Part shown: positions 1 to 5,027 of the stretch, in pieces
How the letters are laid out: each line of letters opens with the position of its first letter
Position numbering within the stretch: the stretch's first letter is position 1
Source of the DNA: LMUY01 sp964244655
GTDB taxonomy: Bacteria > Pseudomonadota > Alphaproteobacteria > Acetobacterales > Acetobacteraceae
DNA: 6,353 bases
NCBI GenBank assembly: GCA_964244655.1
Contig: CAXTJU010000146.1
Coordinates: forward strand, 1-6,353
Reading direction: 5' to 3'
Notes under the pieces: model-generated
Told to the model about the DNA's origin: nothing
Databases searched by the model: none
Seen by the model: only the letters and a program-made list of their open reading frames with translations
Made by a program: the position numbers and the translations under genes

Positions 1-432
1 CGGCCCGCCGCACTGGCCCGGGTGATGCCCGCCGCGCCGAAGCCTGCGCCAGCCATCCCTGAGCCGGCCGTTGCGGCCAGCGCCCCCGGGCCGCAGCAGG
101 CGCCGGCGCGGCCGCCAGCCCCATCCGGCGCCAGCGCCGCGGAGGCGACGTTCGAGGGGCGGCTGCTGCAGGCCGTGCAGGCCGAGGCGCGCCGCAGCTA
201 TCCCGCGGCGGCCCGACTGATGGGCGCCACCGGGCAGGCCGCCGTGGCGTTCGAGTACCGCGACGGCGTCGTGCGCGTCACCGGCCTGGCGCAGGGCTCC
301 GGCGTCCCGGCGCTGGACCGCGCCGCCATGGCCGCGGTGCAGAACGCCAGCTATCCCGCGCCGCCCGCGGAGCTGGCCGGCCGCACGCTGGCCAAGATCG
401 TGCACGTGAAATTCGAGCTGACAGCGGAGTGA
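1..432 (+). CDS. Energy transducer TonB family protein, C-terminal part (5' end outside window)
   Basis: The frame is open to the left window edge, so the N-terminal membrane anchor is missing; an internal GTG at 22 need not be the real start. Visible first is a Pro/Ala-rich linker (PAAPKPAPAIPEP and similar, about the first 45 residues). This is followed by a TonB C-terminal-like domain: ARRSYPAAARLMG, a V-x-F-x-Y-x-D-G-x-V strand, then GSGVPALDRAAMAAVQNASYPAPP, and a final beta strand IVHVKFEL. In this family the anchor sits in the inner membrane with ExbB/ExbD, the linker spans the periplasm, and the C-terminal domain contacts the TonB box of outer-membrane receptors. The receptor gene that follows on the same strand after 89 bp fits this partnership. 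Family assignment is strong. Whether it is a general TonB or dedicated to this receptor cannot be told. Confidence 0.85.
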   Translation, partial: RPAALARVMPAAPKPAPAIPEPAVAASAPGPQQAPARPPAPSGASAAEATFEGRLLQAVQAEARRSYPAAARLMGATGQAAVAFEYRDGVVRVTGLAQGSGVPALDRAAMAAVQNASYPAPPAELAGRTLAKIVHVKFELTAE

Positions 433-452
433 GGCTGGCCCTTAGCAACTGG

Positions 453-485
453 CACGATGCTGTCACGGACAGTCACGATTTCGTG
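453..485. promoter_or_regulatory. Phased CACGR repeats ending in a CACGA-TT-TCGTG inverted repeat (possible operator)
   Basis: CACGA (453-457), CACGG (464-468) and CACGA (474-478) recur at 11 and 10 bp, about one helical turn. The last copy is the left arm of a perfect inverted repeat CACGA-TT-TCGTG (474-485). The array lies between the tonB stop and the receptor's signal-peptide ATG and overlaps the candidate promoter, as a regulator binding site would. The regulator is unknown. It does not look like a Fur box. Functional assignment is inference. Confidence 0.3.
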
Positions 486-494
486 TTGTATGAA
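466..494 (+). promoter_or_regulatory. Weak sigma70-like promoter candidate for the TonB-dependent receptor
   Basis: CGGACA (466-471; 4/6 to TTGACA), a 17-bp spacer and TATGAA (489-494; 4/6 to TATAAT) lie 28 bp ahead of the ATG at 522. The inverted repeat at 474-485 sits inside the spacer, which would suit repression by steric block. The consensus match is weak, so this is tentative; read-through from tonB is an alternative. Confidence 0.25.
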
Positions 495-521
495 CTGCCG
501 CCTCTTGATGGTGGAAAGCAC

Positions 522-2589
522 ATGACGTGCAGCGCCCGGCGGACCAGTTGGCGCATCGGCTTGACCGCTGTCTGGGCTGCCGTCTGGGCCGCCGGGCCGC
601 ACGCAGCTGACCGTGACGCAGCCTACGTCGCTGGTCGGCTCGGACTACATCCAGCACGACGTGCTGCCGACGCAGAACTACGACGACATCATCAAGTTCA
701 GCCCGAGCGTGCAGAACATCGAGCCGGTCGGCGCCGGGCTGCAGCAGAACTTCCAGGAGACTATCCGCGGCTTCCAGTACACGCAGTTCAACACGACCTT
801 CGACGGCATCGTGCTGCCGGGCCTGCCGACCAACCTGGCACCGCAAACGGGCGCCTATTTCCAGTCGCACGACATCGGCGCGGTGCAGGTGGACCGCGGC
901 CCGGGCAGCGCCTCCAGCCTCGGCTACGCGACGTTCGACGGCACGGTCTCGCTCCTGTCCAAGACCCCCACCGACACCGTCTCGATCAACCCGTACGGCT
1001 CGTTCGGCAGCTTCGGCACCAAGCTCGGCGGCTTCGAGGTGGACACCGGCAGGCTGGCCAGCCTGGGCGGCACGCTCGCCTTCATCGACGTCGAGCGCGA
1101 GGAAGGGCGGGGCTACCTGACCGGCACCGGCACGGAGCGCCGCAACGTGTTCGCCAAGGTCGGGCAGCCGCTCGGCGACAGCACGGTGCTGACCTTCGTC
1201 ACCCTGGCCGACAACGACCGCACCCACACGCCGTACGGCGCCACGCTGGCGAAGATCCAGACCTACGGCCCGAACTACGCGCTGAGCGAGAACCCGCAGT
1301 CGCAGAACTTCACGCAATACAACGCTGACGTTTACACGACGGACTTCGAGTACCTCGGCGTCAAGTCCGACCTGGGGGGCAGCGTCGGGCTGGACGACAA
1401 GATTTACACCAACGGCTATTTCCAGCGCGAGACGCGCGGCACGGACGTGAACGGCACGACGCCCAACCTGTCGGGGACCTTCTTCGTCCAGGGTGTTCCG
1501 ACGCTCTTCAGCAACGCCGTGCCGGGCTACAACGTGCAGACCAACTTCCGCGACTGGGGCAACGTGCTGCGTCTGGCCAAGGACACGTCCATCAGCCAGC
1601 TGCGCGCAGGGATGTGGGTTGACTACATCGCGCTGACCTCGGCCCGCTACACGATCGACCTGACCGGCGGCGACGTGCCTTACACCAAGTCCGCTACCGG
1701 CAACCCGTTCCAGTTCGCCTACCGCAGCAGCCTGACCACGCTGCAGCCCTACATCGAATGGGCGCTGACGCCGCTGCCCGGCCTCGTGATGACACCGGGC
1801 CTGCGCTACACCCAGAACGAGCGGCGGCTGAACGCGTCGATCAACCGCAACACCGGATTGCCGGCCAAGGAGGACGTGGTTTACGACGCCTTCCAGCCCT
1901 TGATCGACGCTCGCTACCGGATCAGGCCAGACCTGTCGGTCTATGGGCAGATCGCCCGCGGCTTCCTGGCGCCGCCGATCAACGTGCTGCAAACGGCGGC
2001 GTCCAACGTCAGCCACGGGCTCTCGCCGCGGCTCTCTCGCTGGCGGCCGACCTGTACTACATCGACTTCAACAACCACATCTCCGCCCAGAGCATCGCGG
2101 GGACGAACTTCTACACCAACGGCGGCGGCGCGATCTACAAGGGCGTCGAGCTGGAGGGCACGATGCGCATGGCGCCCGGGGGTGTTCGCCTACGCCAACG
2201 GATCGCTCAACGACGCCGTCTATACCGCGCAACGCGTGGCCCTGGCCGGGAGCCCGCGGCAGACCGCGGCGATCGGGCCGATCTTCGAGCGCGACGGCGG
2301 CTACGCCTCCATCCTGGCCAAGTTCATCGGCCCGCAGTACGGGCTGGACAGCAACGCCAACGGCCTGGGCAACAGCCTGCCGCTGAAATCTTACACCGAC
2401 GTCGATCTCTCGCTCGGCCAGACGGTGCCGATCCTGAACGGGCGCAAGATCAGCGCCCGGATCAACGTCAGCAACCTGTTCGACGACCATAGCTTGATCT
2501 ACGTGACGGGGACCACGGCGGCCGGCGCGGGGCTGTACTACACCAACCCGGGGCGCAGCATCTTCTTCACGGTGGCTGCGTCGCTCTGA
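522..2589 (+). pseudogene. TonB-dependent outer-membrane receptor, frameshifted at three points
   Basis: The gene encodes a TonB-dependent receptor: a periplasmic plug in an outer-membrane beta barrel that imports a ligand (often an iron chelate) using TonB energy. The ATG at 522, preceded by GGTGGAAAG, opens a signal peptide (MTCSARRTSWRIGLTAVWAA...) in frame 3. The mature protein, beginning with a TonB-box-like QLTVTQPT, is in frame 1 from about 601, and the body is open from 613 to the TGA at 2587. Plug motifs include ETIRGFQYTQFN, FDGIVLPG and VDRGPGSASSLGYATFDG. The barrel follows and ends in SIFFTVAASL. From about 2029 to 2178 the receptor-like reading (LAADLYYIDFNNHISAQ, FYTNGGGAIYKGVELEG) is in frame 3; frame 1 there is a Ser/Thr/Arg-rich nonsense stretch of about 50 residues. 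Frame 1 resumes at VFAYANGSLNDA. Some 15-20 barrel residues seem to be missing near 2029. Either it is a decayed gene or the sequence contains errors. The ligand is unknown. Confidence 0.88.
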
Positions 2590-2599
2590 GGGAAGGCAT

Positions 2600-2612
2600 A
2601 GGGCGTTGCCCT
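2600..2612 (+). terminator. Small hairpin just after the receptor stop codon (weak terminator candidate)
   Basis: AGGGC-GTT-GCCCT is a perfect 5-bp stem with a 3-nt loop, starting 11 nt after the receptor stop. No T-tract follows, so a classical intrinsic terminator is not supported. Position is the main argument. Confidence 0.2.
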
Positions 2613-2672
2613 GCGCCTGCGCGGGGGCCATCCTTGCAAGCGGGCGCTCCCGTCACCCCTGACGCCCATCAT

Positions 2673-2700
2673 CAGGTGTCCAGAGGACTCCGTGCCCTGG
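2673..2700 (+). repeat. 28-nt hairpin-forming repeat, copy 1 (inverted relative to 3787-3814)
   Basis: This stretch begins CAGGTGTCCAGAG and ends CCCTGG. It matches the reverse complement of 3787-3814 at 24 of 28 positions, with the first 13 nt identical. It can fold as CCAGAG...CCCTGG with one mismatch in the stem. It lies in the convergent gap between the receptor and the small lipoprotein gene. It may be one member of a dispersed intergenic repeat family, but a chance match cannot be ruled out from one window. Confidence 0.45.
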
Positions 2701-2702
2701 CA

Positions 2703-2721
2703 GAGCCTCCGCCTCCGGCTC
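2703..2721 (-). terminator. Hairpin 3 nt downstream of the small lipoprotein stop (terminator candidate)
   Basis: Read on the minus strand, GAGCC-GGAGGCGGA-GGCTC forms a 5-bp perfect stem with a 9-nt loop, starting 3 nt beyond the TGA of the small lipoprotein gene. The loop and its surroundings carry a CGGAGC/CGGAGG/CGGAGG triplication. There is no U-tract, so it is only a candidate and could act with Rho or as a 3'-end stabiliser. Confidence 0.25.
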
Positions 2722-2724
2722 CGC

Positions 2725-3024
2725 TCAGTTCTCGCCGTGCAGCAGCTTGCCGGCATGGTCCAGCGCTTCCTGGCACTCGCTCTCGTCCGTATCGGCTGAT
2801 GCGTTGCTGGCGCGCTTCTCGTTGGCCTCGCCCAGCTCCTTGCGGGCGCGCTTCAGGTCGAAATCGAGCAACTCGCGTTGCCGCCCCTGCGGCACCTGCT
2901 CGACTTGCGGCTGCAAGGCGGTGATTCCCGCCGCGCAACCGGCCAGCGCCGCATGCGGCAGCAACGCGAGGGCGCCGGACGTCCCGGCCACCAGGGCCAG
3001 GAGCAGCGCAGCCCGGCTATGCAT
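2725..3024 (-). CDS. Small exported protein, putative lipoprotein (function unknown)
   Basis: This 99-aa protein is not recognised as a named family. It starts MHSR, followed by a hydrophobic stretch (about residues 5-28) ending in a lipobox-like L27-A-G-C30, which would place it as a lipoprotein anchored at Cys30. The alternative is signal peptidase I cleavage at the same site, giving a soluble periplasmic protein with two cysteines (C30, C84) able to form a disulfide. The mature part (ITALQPQVEQVPQGRQ, LLDFDLKRARKELGEANEKR, ECQEALDHAGKLLHG) is highly charged and reads as two helices, possibly a short coiled coil. The start codon overlaps the stop of the PEP-CTERM gene by 8 nt (ATGCATAG), which implies translational coupling. 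A GGA lies about 11 nt upstream. Reading-frame quality, signal sequence and overlap make it a credible gene; its role is unknown. Confidence 0.75.
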   Translation of the reverse strand: MHSRAALLLALVAGTSGALALLPHAALAGCAAGITALQPQVEQVPQGRQRELLDFDLKRARKELGEANEKRASNASADTDESECQEALDHAGKLLHGEN

Positions 3025-3643
3025 GCTGCAGGCGTCCGACCCGGCCGCGGCCGAACGCCAGGCCGGCGACGCCGAGCGTCAGCAACGCGAGGCTCGCGGG
3101 TTCCGGCACGCGCGTGGCCGGAGCGCCGAAGCTGGACAGGTCCGCCTCCACGAACATGGCCGGGCTGCCGGACACGCCCGATGAGTATTCGAAGAAGCTC
3201 GGGTCCGGGCTCGCCGGGTTGGTGGTGACGGCGCCGGGTCCGGGGGCTGCGGTGAAGCTCGCCAGGTTCTCGGTGTTGAAGAAGCCGGTGGTCTCGAGGT
3301 CCACCGTCAGGCTGGTGTTGGTGTTGCCGTTGGCGGCGCTGGCGGACGACCGGGCGGCGAACTGCACGGACTGCGTGCTGGCGAAAGCGGGCGGCACGTA
3401 GCTTGCCGCACCCGCCGGCAGCCCGTAGGAGCCGATGGCGAACGCGGTGTAGCGGCCGGCGACGGTATCGTAGGTGAAGGTGCCCGAAATGGCGCTGCCG
3501 ACCGCATAGGCGGTATCGGCCTCGCTCGTGACGGTGCCAGAAAAATCGGCGGTGATGAGGGCGGCCTTGGCGCTGGAAGCTGACAGCGCCGCCGCCGACA
3601 GCAGCGCCGCCTTCAGAATGCTTGTGGTACGGACAGGCCTCAT
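3017..3643 (-). CDS. PEP-CTERM sorting domain-containing protein
   Basis: This is a 208-aa secreted protein. The start is fixed by GGAGAG four nt before the ATG at 3643. An N-terminal signal peptide (MRPVRTTSILKAALLSAAAL, cleavage likely after A-K-A27) leads to a Ser/Thr/Gly/Ala-rich, beta-strand-like region without cysteines. This includes a DFSGTVTSEAD...SAISGTFTYDT pattern common in PEP-CTERM proteins. The C-terminus carries the full sorting signal: R-VPEP (PEP at 180-182), a hydrophobic segment SLALLTLGVAGLAF, and a basic cluster GRGRVGR. By family knowledge, an exosortase (XrtA/EpsH type) recognises this signal for delivery to the cell surface or extracellular matrix. No exosortase is in the window. 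The specific function is unknown, and the gene downstream overlaps it by 8 nt. Identification of the sorting signal is very firm. Confidence 0.92.
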   Translation of the reverse strand: MRPVRTTSILKAALLSAAALSASSAKAALITADFSGTVTSEADTAYAVGSAISGTFTYDTVAGRYTAFAIGSYGLPAGAASYVPPAFASTQSVQFAARSSASAANGNTNTSLTVDLETTGFFNTENLASFTAAPGPGAVTTNPASPDPSFFEYSSGVSGSPAMFVEADLSSFGAPATRVPEPASLALLTLGVAGLAFGRGRVGRLQHA

Positions 3644-3658
3644 CGCGCTCTCCGGAAT

Positions 3659-3672
3659 GGCGCGATCGCGCC
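3659..3672. promoter_or_regulatory. 14-bp perfect palindrome upstream of the PEP-CTERM gene
   Basis: GGCGCGATCGCGCC is a perfect palindrome whose near edge is 15 nt upstream of the PEP-CTERM start codon and 5 nt from its Shine-Dalgarno sequence. It could be an operator for a dimeric regulator, or a short RNA hairpin next to the ribosome binding site. High GC raises the chance of such palindromes, so function is unproven. Confidence 0.35.
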
Positions 3673-3711
3673 GTTGGGGGTAGCGTCATGCCAGACGACA
3701 TGCCGGATATG

Positions 3712-3740
3712 GTTACGGTTGGGTGACGTCCTCGTGACAA
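3712..3740 (-). promoter_or_regulatory. Candidate promoter region of the PEP-CTERM unit with paired GTCAC sites
   Basis: On the minus strand TTGTCA (3735-3740; 5/6 to TTGACA) is followed after 17 bp by CGTAAC (3712-3717; only 3/6 to TATAAT). Two GTCAC sites (3734-3738 and 3723-3727) lie 11 bp apart, the first overlapping the -35-like element. A similar pair, 10 bp apart, lies upstream of the receptor gene. The leader would be about 60 nt. The -10 match is poor. Confidence 0.22.
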
Positions 3741-3759
3741 TTGCGGCTGGGGTGAAGCC

Positions 3760-3868
3760 AAGGTCAGGCCTTCGCCCCGAACCCCACCAGAGGACGGGGT
3801 GCTCTGGACACCTGTTTACAAGCGACAGGGGCCAGGGGGACGCCTGCTTGCAAGAGACGGCCCCTTGC
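3760..3868. other. Gene-free spacer rich in short inverted repeats, downstream of the isocitrate dehydrogenase gene
   Basis: The 245-bp gap 3644-3888 contains no credible gene. Within it are AAGG-TCAGG-CCTT (3760-3772), TTCG-CCC-CGAA (3771-3781), CCAGAG-N9-CTCTGG (3787-3807), CCTGT-N9-ACAGG (3811-3829), AGGGGCC-N25-GGCCCCT (3827-3865), the palindrome CTTGCAAG (3847-3854) and GCAAG-N9-CTTGC (3850-3868). Several are mutually exclusive folds. Any of them may help end the minus-strand dehydrogenase transcript, but none has a U-tract. The density suggests a GC-rich intergenic repeat element rather than a single terminator. Confidence 0.4.
3787..3814 (-). repeat. 28-nt hairpin-forming repeat, copy 2 (inverted relative to 2673-2700)
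   Basis: On the minus strand this reads CAGGTGTCCAGAG... and ends CTCTGG, 24/28 identical to 2673-2700. In this copy the arms CCAGAG/CTCTGG are perfectly complementary. It lies upstream of the PEP-CTERM gene, so the two copies enclose the PEP-CTERM/lipoprotein pair in inverted orientation about 1.1 kb apart. It is judged a repeat from this one pair only. Confidence 0.45.
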
Positions 3869-3888
3869 GGGTGCGGGACAGCGCCTTG

Positions 3889-4905
3889 CTACGCCTTGAC
3901 CCGGCGCAGCACCGCGTCGGTGAACGCGCGCGTGGTGGCCTTGCCGCCGAGGTCCCCCGTCCGCACGCCGTCCTCGTTCAGCACCGCCGCCACGGCCGAC
4001 TCCAGCCGGCGCTGCTCGTCCCGCAGCCCGGCGTGCTCCAGCATCAGCGCTGCCGCCAGCAGCAGGGAGGTGGGGTTGGCGACGCCCTTGCCCGCGATGT
4101 CCGGCGCCGAGCCGTGCACCGCCTCGAAGATCGCGGCCGTGGTGCCGATGTTGGCGCCGGGCGCCATGCCCAGGCCGCCGACCAGGCCGGCCGCCTCGTC
4201 CGAGAGGATGTCGCCGAACAGGTTGGTGGTGACGATCACGTCGAATTGCCACGGGTTGAGCACCAGCTGCATCGCGCAGGCGTCCACGATGCGGTCGTCC
4301 AGCGCCACCCGGCCGGCGTACTCCGGCGCCATGGCCCGCGCCTCGTCCAGGAACAGCCCGGTCAGCGCCTTCAGCACGTTGGCCTTGTGCACCACGGTGA
4401 GCTTCTTGCGGCCGTTGCGGACGGCGTATTCGAACGCGTAGCGCAGGATGCGCTGCGCCCCGCCGCGGGTGGTGATGCCGGACGAGATCGCCACGCCGTG
4501 GCTGTCATCGCCGATCGGGATGTAGTGCTCGAAGGCCACGTAGTAGCCTTCCAGGTTCTCCCGGATGATCACCAGGTCGATATCCTCGTAGCGCCCGCCG
4601 GGGATCAGGGTGCGAGCGGGGCGGACGTTGGCGTAGAGGTGGAATTCCTCGCGCAGCCGAACGTTGACGGAGCGGAAGCCGCCGCCGACCGGGGTGGTGA
4701 GCGGACCCTTCAGCGCCAGCCGGGTGCGGCGGATGCTGTCCAGGGTGGCGTCCGGCAGCGGGTCCCCCGCCTGTGCCACGGCGGCCATGCCGCCCAGCTG
4801 GCGGTCCCATTGGAACGGGGCGCCCAGCGCGTCCAGCACGGTGACGGTGGCGTCCACCACCTCCGGGCCGATGCCGTCGCCTGCGATCAGGGTTGCTTCG
4901 ATCAT
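3889..4905 (-). CDS. NAD-dependent isocitrate dehydrogenase (isocitrate/isopropylmalate dehydrogenase family)
   Basis: This 338-aa cytoplasmic beta-decarboxylating dehydrogenase should convert isocitrate + NAD+ to 2-oxoglutarate, CO2 and NADH. IAGDGIGPEV is the family N-terminus. TTPVGGGFRSVNVRLR (70-85) carries the isocitrate-type Ser79/Asn81/Arg85 pattern of E. coli Icd, not the isopropylmalate pattern. Arg95, Arg115, Tyr122, Lys174, Asp208, Asp232 and Asp236 match substrate and metal residues. HGSAPDI has Asp269-Ile270 where NADP enzymes have Lys-Tyr, indicating NAD use. RENLEG has Leu where RENTEG is more usual. An upstream ATG at 4920 is in frame, but only the ATG at 4905 has a good Shine-Dalgarno (GGTGGA, 7-nt spacing) and the usual short N-terminus. 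It is divergent from zwf across 122 bp. Homoisocitrate dehydrogenase is a less likely alternative, and isopropylmalate dehydrogenase is unlikely. Confidence 0.9.
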   Translation of the reverse strand: MIEATLIAGDGIGPEVVDATVTVLDALGAPFQWDRQLGGMAAVAQAGDPLPDATLDSIRRTRLALKGPLTTPVGGGFRSVNVRLREEFHLYANVRPARTLIPGGRYEDIDLVIIRENLEGYYVAFEHYIPIGDDSHGVAISSGITTRGGAQRILRYAFEYAVRNGRKKLTVVHKANVLKALTGLFLDEARAMAPEYAGRVALDDRIVDACAMQLVLNPWQFDVIVTTNLFGDILSDEAAGLVGGLGMAPGANIGTTAAIFEAVHGSAPDIAGKGVANPTSLLLAAALMLEHAGLRDEQRRLESAVAAVLNEDGVRTGDLGGKATTRAFTDAVLRRVKA

Positions 4906-4934
4906 GCTTGCGTCCACCATGGGGTTCGATGAGC

Positions 4935-4962
4935 AGTATGATCCGGGCGGGGCCGGCGGCAA
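4935..4962 (-). promoter_or_regulatory. Candidate promoter of the isocitrate dehydrogenase gene
   Basis: On the minus strand TTGCCG (4957-4962; 4/6 to TTGACA), a 16-bp spacer and CATACT (4935-4940; 4/6 to TATAAT) would start transcription near 4928. That gives a leader of about 22 nt to the ATG at 4905 and would leave almost none for the ATG at 4920, which supports the chosen start. On the plus strand the same spot holds TATGAT (4937-4942; 5/6), which could serve zwf, but no convincing -35 accompanies it. Confidence 0.35.
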
Positions 4963-4973
4963 ATCGGATGGAC

Positions 4974-4985
4974 GCGGCGCGCCGC
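4974..4985. promoter_or_regulatory. 12-bp GC palindrome in the isocitrate dehydrogenase/zwf divergent region
   Basis: GCGGCGCGCCGC is a perfect palindrome 42 bp ahead of the zwf ATG, followed by a small GTGC-GGC-GCAC inverted repeat (4996-5006). It lies upstream of both divergent genes and could be a shared operator or part of the zwf leader. The all-GC composition makes chance occurrence quite possible. Confidence 0.25.
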
Positions 4986-5027
4986 CCGCCCCACAGTGCG
5001 GCGCACCATCGCACAGGGGACTTCGCC

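Noticed and set aside
433..521. Fur box ahead of the receptor
   Set aside because: No GATAATGATNATCATTATC-like AT-rich palindrome is present; the inverted repeat seen is CACGA-TT-TCGTG.
522..593. Twin-arginine (Tat) signal on the receptor
   Set aside because: The RRTSW segment has an Arg pair but no S/T-R-R-x-F-L-K pattern; TonB-dependent receptors use the Sec route.
463..2016. Long open frame (517 codons) on the minus strand opposite the receptor gene
   Set aside because: It is Arg/Val/Ala-rich with no recognisable domain and lies wholly antisense to clear receptor coding sequence; this is a usual GC-rich shadow frame.
2853..3761. 302-codon minus-strand frame spanning the PEP-CTERM region
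   Set aside because: It is Arg/His/Gly-rich low-complexity sequence in an alternative frame of the PEP-CTERM and lipoprotein genes, which have real signal peptides and a sorting motif.
3799..4932. 377-codon plus-strand frame opposite the isocitrate dehydrogenase gene
   Set aside because: It is entirely antisense to a gene with intact catalytic motifs and has no signal peptide or known domain.
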